A stretch of DNA of 64,000 nucleotides from Agrobacterium cucumeris (GTDB taxonomy: Bacteria; Pseudomonadota; Alphaproteobacteria; Rhizobiales; Rhizobiaceae): positions 2,352,501 to 2,416,500 of the forward strand of contig NZ_CP080387.1 of NCBI RefSeq assembly GCF_030036535.1, written 5' to 3'. The notes under the pieces were generated by a model, which worked only from the letters and a program-made list of their open reading frames with translations, was not told the origin of the DNA and searched no databases. Made by a program: the position numbers and the translations under genes. Below, one piece after another: positions 57,411 through 64,000 of this stretch; positions within the stretch are counted from its first letter, which is position 1, and every line of letters starts with the position of its first letter.

Positions 57411-57896
57411 ATGCGCGATCCATTCAAAAACCCCTTTACCGAAACAGACACCGCCCGCCATTCGATCTGGGAAATGCTGGTGACGCGGGACATCGATGCC
57501 TTCCTCGCCGCCGACTGGTCGCAGGTCGCGGATGATTTCGTCGAGGACGGCTTTCTCGGCATCAACGCCAATCGTGAGACTAATCCGGACAATTGGCGCC
57601 TGTCCTTCCCGTCGCTCACCGCCTATCGCGACGAATGGCTGAAACAGGCGAAGGATTTTCAAACCCAGCAATTTGCCGAAGACCCAAGAGGCGCCATCTT
57701 CACCACCACCACGCTGGAAGAGATCGAAGTGGAAGGTGAAACCGCGCTGGTTCGCAAGAAGTTCGACGGCGGGCTTCGTAAGGCCGATGGCAGCTTCGAC
57801 GTCATGAAATGGCAGACGCTCTATTATTGCCGGCTGCACGAAGGACGCTGGAAGATCAGCGGTTTCACCGGTTACATGCCCAATCCCATGCCCTGA
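57411..57896 (+). CDS. NTF2-like/SnoaL-type small protein
   Basis: 161 aa: N-terminal helices SIWEMLVTRDIDAFLAADW, DFVEDGFLGI and WRLSFPSLTAYRDEWLKQA, then beta strands TTTTLEEIEVEGETALVRKKF and WQTLYYCRLHEGRWKISGF. This pattern is the NTF2/SnoaL cone fold, often enzymes or binding proteins for small ligands. No catalytic residues are assigned. It shares a divergent control region with the RpiR gene and ends before a strong terminator. Confidence 0.75.
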   Translation: MRDPFKNPFTETDTARHSIWEMLVTRDIDAFLAADWSQVADDFVEDGFLGINANRETNPDNWRLSFPSLTAYRDEWLKQAKDFQTQQFAEDPRGAIFTTTTLEEIEVEGETALVRKKFDGGLRKADGSFDVMKWQTLYYCRLHEGRWKISGFTGYMPNPMP

Positions 57897-57922
57897 TAGA
57901 GCAGACATGCGGGAACGTTGCG

Positions 57923-57954
57923 AACGCCGGGCCGAAAGCCCGGCGTTGTTTTTT
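57923..57954. terminator. Terminator between NTF2-like gene and sugar ABC operon
   Basis: AACGCCGGGC-CGAAA-GCCCGGCGTT, a 10-bp perfect stem followed by GTTTTTT on the plus strand. It ends the NTF2-like gene; on the minus strand it may also stop the ABC operon. Confidence 0.9.
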
Positions 57955-58048
57955 CGTCTGGCGGCGACGGCAGAAAACCGCCGCAGATGCATCGCGTCAG
58001 AAACAGCCGGGCACGGGAAAACAGATTTCATGGCCCGGTTCCTGCCCT

Positions 58049-59161
58049 TTATTGGATCAGCTTGAGGACGGAAAGGTCGACGCGCCGTTCGAGCGCAATG
58101 CCGCTTTCATCGAACAGGTGGCAATCCGATGCCTTGATGCCGGTGATGATCGGTTCATCAACGACGACAGGCGCGGAACCGGAAAGCAGCGCGCAATAGT
58201 TCTCACCCGTCGGGGCAATCCCATAAGCGATCGTGTTCACTCCCAGCCGCTCGATGACGCTGGGCGCGACCTTCACATTAAGGTCAGCCGTTTCAAGGCC
58301 TGTATGTTCCGGGCGAATGCCAAGCGTCAGTTGCCTGCCTTCGAGGCCAGCGCGAGGTTCCACCGGCACGGTGATTGTCTGGCCCTCATATTCCACAGTC
58401 ACGCCCTCGGCGCTGGCAGCTTTGCAGGTGACCTTCAGGAAATTCATTTTCGGGTTGCCGATGAAGCCGGCCACGAACAGGTTCGCCGGCTTGTGGTAAA
58501 GCTCGAGCGGAGCACCGACCTGGGCGATTTCGCCGGCATTCAGCACCACGATGCGGTCAGCCATGGTCATGGCCTCGACCTGATCGTGGGTGACATAGAT
58601 CATCGTCGCCTGCAGCGTCCGGTGAAGATTGGTAAGCTCGATGCGCATGTCGGCGCGGAGTGCCGCATCGAGGTTGGACAGCGGCTCATCGAACAGGAAT
58701 ATCTTCGGCTCACGAACGATGGCGCGGCCAATTGCGACACGCTGGCGCTGGCCACCGGACAACATGCCGGGACGTTGCTGCAGGCGCTGGTCGAGTTGCA
58801 GGATCTTGGCAACCCCCTCGACCTTTTCCTTGATCTTGCTCTCTTCCATCTTTTCGACGCGGAGCGGAAAAGCGATGTTTTCGAAAACCGTCATATGCGG
58901 ATAGAGCGCATAGGACTGGAAGACCATGGCGATGCCGCGTTTGACCGGCGGCAATTCATTGACCTTCACGCCGTTAATGACGACGTCGCCGGCGGTAATA
59001 TCCTCAAGGCCGGCGATCATGCGCAGCAATGTGGATTTGCCGCATCCCGAAGGGCCGACAAAAACGACGAACTCGCCATCCCTGATGTCGAGCTGAACGC
59101 CCTTGATGACTTCGAAATGTCCATAGTTCTTGCGGACGTTATTGAGATAAAGCTGACCCAA
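58049..59161 (-). CDS. Sugar ABC importer ATPase (UgpC/MalK type)
   Basis: 370 aa. Walker A GPSGCGKST, Q-loop VFQSYALYPH, signature [15 protein letters not shown], Walker B IFLFDEPLSNLDA, H-loop TMIYVTHDQVEAM, then a C-terminal TOBE domain of about 130 residues (GNPKMNFLKVTC to LRPEHTG-like GIRPEHTGLE). Fifth and last gene of the operon on this strand, 187 bp after the binding-protein gene, separated by a hairpin. Confidence 0.95.
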   Translation of the reverse strand: MGQLYLNNVRKNYGHFEVIKGVQLDIRDGEFVVFVGPSGCGKSTLLRMIAGLEDITAGDVVINGVKVNELPPVKRGIAMVFQSYALYPHMTVFENIAFPLRVEKMEESKIKEKVEGVAKILQLDQRLQQRPGMLSGGQRQRVAIGRAIVREPKIFLFDEPLSNLDAALRADMRIELTNLHRTLQATMIYVTHDQVEAMTMADRIVVLNAGEIAQVGAPLELYHKPANLFVAGFIGNPKMNFLKVTCKAASAEGVTVEYEGQTITVPVEPRAGLEGRQLTLGIRPEHTGLETADLNVKVAPSVIERLGVNTIAYGIAPTGENYCALLSGSAPVVVDEPIITGIKASDCHLFDESGIALERRVDLSVLKLIQ

Positions 59162-59307
59162 AACTTGCCTCTCCCGTCACCAGCCGACATCAGGCTGCGT
59201 TCAGAGACGTTCCGAGACATGGGGAAAACCGCGTCTTACCGGAACCGTTGAAAAACATGAGAAGCCCCTTCCATCACAGCGGCGGGCATTCTCGCGGCGA
59301 ATTCATG

Positions 59308-59334
59308 AGGTTGCGGGCGACCTGCGCCCGCAAC
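59308..59334 (-). repeat. Intercistronic hairpin after the binding-protein gene
   Basis: GGTTGCGGGCG and CGCCCGCAACC pair perfectly over 11 bp with a five-base loop, 15 bp after the binding-protein stop. There is no T-run, so it probably protects the binding-protein mRNA and lowers ATPase expression. Confidence 0.75.
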
Positions 59335-59348
59335 CGTCGCATTGTGGA

Positions 59349-60581
59349 TTATTTATACTGCTCGAGCGCGGTGGAGGCCTTCTTCGCGGCATCCTCCGGG
59401 GTCGCCTTGCCGGTAACGACAGACTGCACCATCTCGATCATCGTATCCTGGAAGCCCTTGTAGTCGGTGAAGAGCGGCTCGGGACCACCATAGGCGATAC
59501 CGTCGATCAGCGGCTTCCAGAAGGGGTCCTTGGCGACAAATTCATCAACCTTGGCCGACGGACGCAGCGGGGTGAGGCCAGCGCCGCCCTGCAACTCGTA
59601 CTCGCCCTGCGGGCCGGGCGAAGTGATGAACTTGGCGAATTCGGTCGCCTTTTCTTCCACGCCGGTTCCCTTGAAGATCGCAAGGCTGTCGGTGATGAGC
59701 AGCGTGCCGGGACCCTTGGCTTCGGGGCCGAGCGGCAGCGTTGCAATGCCCCAGTTGATCTTGGTTTCCTGCAGGCGGGTTGCAGCACCCGAACCGGCCT
59801 GGATCATGCCAACCTTGCCATCAAGGAAGATGGCGCGGATTTCGTTCTGCTCGTAGGCCGTGGGACCTTCGACGGAATAAGGCGTGATGTCCTTGTAAGC
59901 CGTGAGGGCTGCAACGACCTGCGGGCTGTCGACGGTGATCTTGTCGCCGTCGATGACCTTGCCGTTATTGGTATAAACCCAGTGCATGAACTGGTGCATG
60001 GTGTTGTCGAAGGTCTTGGCGGGCAGACCATAACCGGCAATGCCGGTCTTTTCCTTGATCTGCTTGGCGAAGGCGATTTCTTCAGCCCAGGTCTTCGGCG
60101 GCACTTCCGGGTCGAGACCGGCCTGCTTGAACAGATCCTTGTTCCAGTAGAGCGCCTTGGTCGAGAATGCGACCGGCACGCCCCACTGCGTGTCCTCGAA
60201 GGTGACCGTGTCGACGATGTTGGGGTAATAGGTCTTCTTTTCGTCTTCCGTCATCGGCACCGGAACGATGAGATCGTTCTGCGCGAACTGCTTCAGCGTG
60301 CGCGAACCGACATAGGCCATGGCGACCGGGGTGCCGGCGGCAGCGAGCGTCGTTGCCTTGTCCTGGCACTGCGCCCAGCCAACGACCTCAGGAACAACCT
60401 TGAAGCCGGCATTCTTGCCTTCCCATTCCTTGATGTATTTTTCATGGATGGGGTCCATCTTGTCGCCGCAATAGATCCAGCTGATCTCCTTGTCGGCGGC
60501 ATGTGCCGTCACCGTGGTAAGGGCAGTGGAACCGGCAAATGCGAATGCGCAAAGCGCCAATCCGTAATGTTTCAGTGCCAT
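59349..60581 (-). CDS. Sugar ABC importer, periplasmic binding protein (SBP family 1)
   Basis: 410 aa. Signal peptide MALKHYGLALCAFAFAGSTA to AHA/ADKE. Typical carbohydrate receptor segments: WAQCQDKATTLAAAGTPVAM, FSTKALYWNKDLFKQAGLDP and EFAKFITSPGPQGEYELQGG. The ligand is unknown; the GH20 and RpiR genes suggest an amino-sugar oligosaccharide. It is 38 bp after the second permease. Confidence 0.94.
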   Translation of the reverse strand: MALKHYGLALCAFAFAGSTALTTVTAHAADKEISWIYCGDKMDPIHEKYIKEWEGKNAGFKVVPEVVGWAQCQDKATTLAAAGTPVAMAYVGSRTLKQFAQNDLIVPVPMTEDEKKTYYPNIVDTVTFEDTQWGVPVAFSTKALYWNKDLFKQAGLDPEVPPKTWAEEIAFAKQIKEKTGIAGYGLPAKTFDNTMHQFMHWVYTNNGKVIDGDKITVDSPQVVAALTAYKDITPYSVEGPTAYEQNEIRAIFLDGKVGMIQAGSGAATRLQETKINWGIATLPLGPEAKGPGTLLITDSLAIFKGTGVEEKATEFAKFITSPGPQGEYELQGGAGLTPLRPSAKVDEFVAKDPFWKPLIDGIAYGGPEPLFTDYKGFQDTMIEMVQSVVTGKATPEDAAKKASTALEQYK

Positions 60582-60619
60582 AATTAGTCTCCCGTTTTGG
60601 TGGTCGTTCCGGTTGTTGT

Positions 60620-61477
60620 TTATTTCACCGCGCCGGCGGTAAGCCCGCTGACGAGATATCGTTGCATGAAGAAGATCACGACCATGGCCGGCGCGATGCC
60701 GACGAAGCTGGCCGCCATCAACTCATTCCAGATGACTTCCTGGCGACCGAAATAGGCAAACAGGCCGATGGGCAGCGGCATATATTCGGTCTTGGAATTG
60801 AAGGTGAGCGCGAAGATGAACTGCTGGGCGTAAGCGCCGATGAAGGTGGTGATGGAGACGACGGCGATGCCCGGCATCGCCAGCGGCAGGATGATCCGGC
60901 GGAAAGTGTAGAAATAGCTCGCGCCATCCACATAGGCCGCCTCTTCCAGCTCCCGCGGAATGCGCAGCATATAGGTGCGCAGCAGCCAGATGGCGGTGGG
61001 GATCAGGAAGGCAGCGCCGGGAATGATCATTGCCAGATAGGTGTTCAGCACACCCATGTTGCGCATCAGCCGGTAAAGCGGGATCAGCAGAACCGCGCCC
61101 GAAAACATGTTGATGGCGAGAAACGCACCCAGCAGTTGTCCACGCCCGCGAAACTGGAACCGGGCAAAGGCATAGGATGCCGGCACCACCAGCAGAAGCA
61201 CGATGATGGTTGAGATCGTCGAGATGAAGAAGGAGTTGAAGACGTACCGGGCAAAACCGGGAACGCTGACCCACATGGTCCGGTAGGCCTCGAAGGACCC
61301 GTTTTGCGGCCAGAACTTGTAGGGCGAGGAAAAGAGCAGGCTGAGCGGTTTCAGCGAAACCAGAAAACCTTCCACGAAGGGTGCCAGCACGAAGGTCAGG
61401 AATACGGCGATGCCGCAATAAATCCCGACCATTTCATACCACCTGTAGCGGTTGATCATCGCATTTTTGTCGGTCAT
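60620..61477 (-). CDS. Sugar ABC importer, permease (MalG type)
   Basis: 285 aa, six TM helices. The EAA loop is RELEEAAYVDGASYFYTFRR, with IILPLAMPGIAVV following. ATG overlaps the previous permease stop (ATGA). Part of the MalFGK-like complex. Confidence 0.95.
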   Translation of the reverse strand: MTDKNAMINRYRWYEMVGIYCGIAVFLTFVLAPFVEGFLVSLKPLSLLFSSPYKFWPQNGSFEAYRTMWVSVPGFARYVFNSFFISTISTIIVLLLVVPASYAFARFQFRGRGQLLGAFLAINMFSGAVLLIPLYRLMRNMGVLNTYLAMIIPGAAFLIPTAIWLLRTYMLRIPRELEEAAYVDGASYFYTFRRIILPLAMPGIAVVSITTFIGAYAQQFIFALTFNSKTEYMPLPIGLFAYFGRQEVIWNELMAASFVGIAPAMVVIFFMQRYLVSGLTAGAVK

Positions 61478-62358
61478 CGGCTGGCCTCCTGCGAGATACG
61501 GCTGGTGATGCGGAAGTAGAAATAAGTGAAGATCGACAGGAAGATGCAGATCAGTACGGCGCGGGCCGCACCTTCACCGTATTTGTAAGAGCCGATCGCC
61601 GTTTTATAGGTATCGATGATCATGGTCGTCGTCTGGCCGGTCGGGCCGCCCTGCGTCAGGATCCAGATGATATCGAACGAATTGAAGGTCGAAATCAGCG
61701 AGATCATCGACATGGTGATCATGGCGGGCAGCATCAGCGGCAACGTGATGCGGCGGAAGCGGTAAGCACGGCTGGCGCCGTCCGTCCACGCCGCCTCATA
61801 GAGGTCCTGCGGGATGGCCTGGATTGCCGCCAGCAGATAAAGCGTCACCATCGGCACGCCGATCCACACGTCGGTGATGATCGTCGCCCAGAAGGCCGTG
61901 TTGCCATAGGCTAGGAACGCGACCGGGCCATTTACCAGACCGAGATTCTGCAGCACGCCGGAAATCATGCCGAACTGGCCGTTATACATCCAGCCCCACA
62001 TGAAGATGCCGATAGCCATCGGCACGATCCATGGTGGCATCGTCAGGATACGGAACAGCGCCCGGCCAGGAACGGCCGAATTCAGGAGCACAGCACCAAA
62101 TGTGCCAATGATCATCTTTATCGAGACAGAAAAGAACGTCCAGACAAAGGTCCGCGTGATGACATCGGCAAAGGTCGCGTTGAAGATTTTCTCGTAATTG
62201 ATGAAACCCACCCAATTCGTCGTTTTTCTGAGCGACGCATCGGTAAACGACAGGATGAAGGTATCGACGAGCGGATAAGCAACGATAACCGTGATGTATA
62301 AAAGCGCCGGCAGAAGAAGAAGCCAGGCGAAGATGACCGCGCTGCGTTTCGCATCCAT
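61474..62358 (-). CDS. Sugar ABC importer, permease (MalF type)
   Basis: 294 aa, six TM helices. EAA loop PQDLYEAAWTDGASRAYRFR then RITLPLMLPAMITMSMI. It follows the Gfo/Idh/MocA gene by 12 bp and overlaps the next permease. Confidence 0.95.
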   Translation of the reverse strand: MDAKRSAVIFAWLLLLPALLYITVIVAYPLVDTFILSFTDASLRKTTNWVGFINYEKIFNATFADVITRTFVWTFFSVSIKMIIGTFGAVLLNSAVPGRALFRILTMPPWIVPMAIGIFMWGWMYNGQFGMISGVLQNLGLVNGPVAFLAYGNTAFWATIITDVWIGVPMVTLYLLAAIQAIPQDLYEAAWTDGASRAYRFRRITLPLMLPAMITMSMISLISTFNSFDIIWILTQGGPTGQTTTMIIDTYKTAIGSYKYGEGAARAVLICIFLSIFTYFYFRITSRISQEASR

Positions 62359-62370
62359 CGCAGCGCCCCC

Positions 62371-63552
62371 TTAAGCCGATTTCACGGCGGAGGATTTTGG
62401 CTGCCCATGGAGCGCCAAGTCATATTCATCCCAGACCGGCTTGAGGTCCACCACCTTGCGGCCGTGACGTGCCTCGTCCATGGCAAGCGCCAGAATGCCG
62501 GCCTCGATCGCATCGAGCGCGGAGACCGGCAAGAGCTCGCCCTTGACGATATGGGCGATCACATCCTCTGCCATCTGCTCGTCGGCGCCATAATGCTGCG
62601 AGAGCGTGGTGGCTGCCGAATAGGTCTTGGCCACGGTCTTTTCGTTGGTCCGGGCATTGTGCACGTTGAGGAAGCCGCGCACGAAGTCGCCCTCCGCCAT
62701 GCCCTTGGCGCCGATCACGCAGAAGCGGCGGAAATCGTCGGGAACGTTGAGATTGGTATGGAACGCAAGCGACGCGCCATTTTCATATTCGACGATCGCC
62801 GTCTGGTAATCGATGATGTCGCCGTCGCTGTCGAAGACCTTTTCGGAACCCATCCAGCCGCTCGGCTTGCGATGGTAGACCTCCATGTCATTGATACCGT
62901 CATTTTGCGGGGCATTGGCAAGCGTGAAGCTCTTGCGCCCGCCGAAGCTCGATACGAACCGCGGCCGCGCACCGACGACACCATTATAAAGATCGAGATC
63001 GTGGCAGCATTTTTCCAGCATGAAGGAGCCGGAATAATGCTCATAGCGCCGCCAGTCGCGCATGAAGAACGCGCCGTGATAGGGCGGAATATGTTCCGAG
63101 GCCTCGATGGAGACGACATCGCCCAGCTTGCCTTCGGCCTGCGCGGCCCGCAGATCGCGGTAAAGCGGCGAATAACGCAGCACAAGGCCGACCAGCAGCC
63201 GCTCGTGGCCATGCTTGTTGAGCAATCGGGCAAGCTCAAGGCTCTCCTCGATGCTGACGACGATCGGCTTTTCACTGAAGATGGTGCAACCGGCTTCGAG
63301 CCCAAGGCGGATATGCTCCAGATGCATATGGTTCGGCGAACCGATCATCAGAAGATCGAATTTTTCGTTGGCGATCAGCTCCTCGGGGCTGTCATACGCC
63401 TTGCCGACCGAAATGCCCTTTTCCTGCAGACCCGGCAGACCAGCCGGTGCGGGATCGACATAACCGACGATCTCGAAATCCTTGTCGATTTCATGAAAAA
63501 CGTAGCCCAGATAACCGAGACGGAATCCGAGTCCGATAATTCCCACTTTCAT
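62371..63552 (-). CDS. Gfo/Idh/MocA-family oxidoreductase
   Basis: 393 aa. Rossmann start MKVGIIGLGFRLGYLGYVFH, cofactor-binding EKPIVVSIEESLELARLL (EKP motif), and catalytic-region ECC-like EKCCHDLDLYNGVVGARP, where the His-Asp pair is typical. Probably oxidises or epimerises the sugar brought in by this operon. First gene of the operon; a perfect TGAAA-N5-TTTCA palindrome is 94 bp upstream. Confidence 0.9.
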   Translation of the reverse strand: MKVGIIGLGFRLGYLGYVFHEIDKDFEIVGYVDPAPAGLPGLQEKGISVGKAYDSPEELIANEKFDLLMIGSPNHMHLEHIRLGLEAGCTIFSEKPIVVSIEESLELARLLNKHGHERLLVGLVLRYSPLYRDLRAAQAEGKLGDVVSIEASEHIPPYHGAFFMRDWRRYEHYSGSFMLEKCCHDLDLYNGVVGARPRFVSSFGGRKSFTLANAPQNDGINDMEVYHRKPSGWMGSEKVFDSDGDIIDYQTAIVEYENGASLAFHTNLNVPDDFRRFCVIGAKGMAEGDFVRGFLNVHNARTNEKTVAKTYSAATTLSQHYGADEQMAEDVIAHIVKGELLPVSALDAIEAGILALAMDEARHGRKVVDLKPVWDEYDLALHGQPKSSAVKSA

Positions 63553-63985
63553 GAACTTGTTCCCTGTTCATTCGTAATTCATTTTCGCAGAAGCGACCAT
63601 TTCTACGTTGGCCATTCAGTTATCTGCGATAATTGCCTGCCACGATGAAATTAATTTTCACGACGGTCAAGTTAAATTCGATTTCGCACGCCCAACCCAG
63701 GACCGGAAGCCGATTTTTCCCAGCAATACGGATGCGCAACAGGGCGCCGCCGATCACCGTTGCGAAAACAATACCAAAAAAATGCCAATCGTCTAGAGCA
63801 ATATCTGCAACCGGAAAATTTTTTTGGTTAATGGGTGAATTTCACGCATAAGGCCTCATTATTCGGCAAACTATCGAATAAAACCCTTATTAATCGTACA
63901 AATTCGTTAATGGTTCTATTTTGGTATTGCCGATTATGGCGCGTATGGTATAGCCAGAATTGGCACATTAGGTGCGACAGAGGTT
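63553..63985. other. 433-bp intergenic region at the right end
   Basis: AT-rich. It holds a candidate RpiR operator at 63646-63660 and must contain the promoter of the sugar ABC operon. Two short open frames (63608-63796, 63633-63851) have no ribosome site or recognisable features. A TATGGT hexamer near 63949 could be a -10 for a plus-strand gene. Confidence 0.5.
63646..63660. promoter_or_regulatory. Candidate RpiR operator of the sugar ABC operon
   Basis: TGAAATTAATTTTCA, perfect 5-bp half-sites TGAAA/TTTCA, 94 bp before the Gfo/Idh/MocA start and shared with the promoter of the RpiR gene. Confidence 0.5.
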
Positions 63986-64000
63986 ATGGATGAACGGGGC
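63986..64000 (+). CDS. Possible start of a gene running off the right edge
   Basis: ATG followed by GATGAACGGGGC (MDERG), with agagg three bases upstream. Only five codons are visible, so identity and reality are unknown. Confidence 0.3.

Noticed and set aside
57809..59251. 480-codon plus-strand open frame
   Set aside because: Antisense of the MalK-type ATPase gene and overlaps a terminator; no family features.
62407..63648. 413-codon plus-strand open frame
   Set aside because: Mirror of the Gfo/Idh/MocA gene; low-complexity translation.
63608..63851. Two small plus-strand frames at the right end
   Set aside because: No ribosome site, AT-rich promoter-like DNA, and one contains the candidate RpiR operator.

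Overview
The window looks like chromosomal DNA of a Rhizobiaceae alphaproteobacterium, most likely Agrobacterium. Evidence is GC-rich coding sequence with tight ATGA/GTGA gene overlaps, a thiCOSG operon, rhizobial-type intergenic repeats, a CyaC-like membrane cyclase, and an amino acid:[carrier protein] ligase cluster like the one I recall being described for A. tumefaciens (Atu2571-Atu2573). That species call is from memory and was not searched. No rRNA, tRNA, insertion sequence, prophage or CRISPR array is visible.

Layout. 0.1-6.1 kb: a complete three-gene RND efflux operon. 6.2-9.1 kb: elongation factor P, facing away from the two enzymes (EpmA, EpmB) that make and attach its beta-lysine. 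9.3-12.6 kb: two very small ORFs, a stand-alone RAM protein, and a LysR regulator divergent from an FAD amine oxidase. 12.7-15.8 kb: modABC with two ModE-like boxes, ending in a tail-to-tail overlap with a short ModE. 15.8-20.9 kb: a P1 peptidase and the thiCOSG operon under a TPP riboswitch. 21.1-26.9 kb: carrier protein, acyl-CoA dehydrogenase, amino acid:carrier-protein ligase, DUF1839 and a GH2 enzyme in one compact operon, facing a two-domain alpha/beta hydrolase with substituted nucleophiles. 29.0-35.3 kb: a 905-residue ABC protein whose ATPase motifs are all lost and whose Q-loop segment appears three times, then a cyclic-nucleotide-binding protein, a metallo-beta-lactamase-fold hydrolase and a redox-type membrane adenylate cyclase. 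35.3-40.1 kb: surface-polysaccharide genes. 40.3-50.0 kb: a peptide-type ABC importer followed by three glycosyltransferases. 49.9-63.6 kb: an amino-sugar or oligosaccharide island (GH20 hexosaminidase, RpiR regulator, SDR, M81 hydrolase, MFS, CutC and a five-gene sugar ABC operon).

How they may work together. The strongest candidates for undescribed biology are adjacent. One is an aminoacyl-carrier-protein pathway with a dehydrogenase and carbohydrate-active partners. The other is a candidate cAMP module with a source (CyaC-like), a receptor (cNMP-binding protein), a possible sink (MBL fold) and a probable pseudo-ATPase ABC membrane protein. The polysaccharide and glycosyltransferase genes downstream suggest the wider region serves the cell envelope, but this is inference from position. 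The right-hand island appears to be controlled by the encoded RpiR protein: a shared TGAAA-N4/5-TTTCA palindrome occurs before both the regulator/NTF2 genes and the ABC operon.
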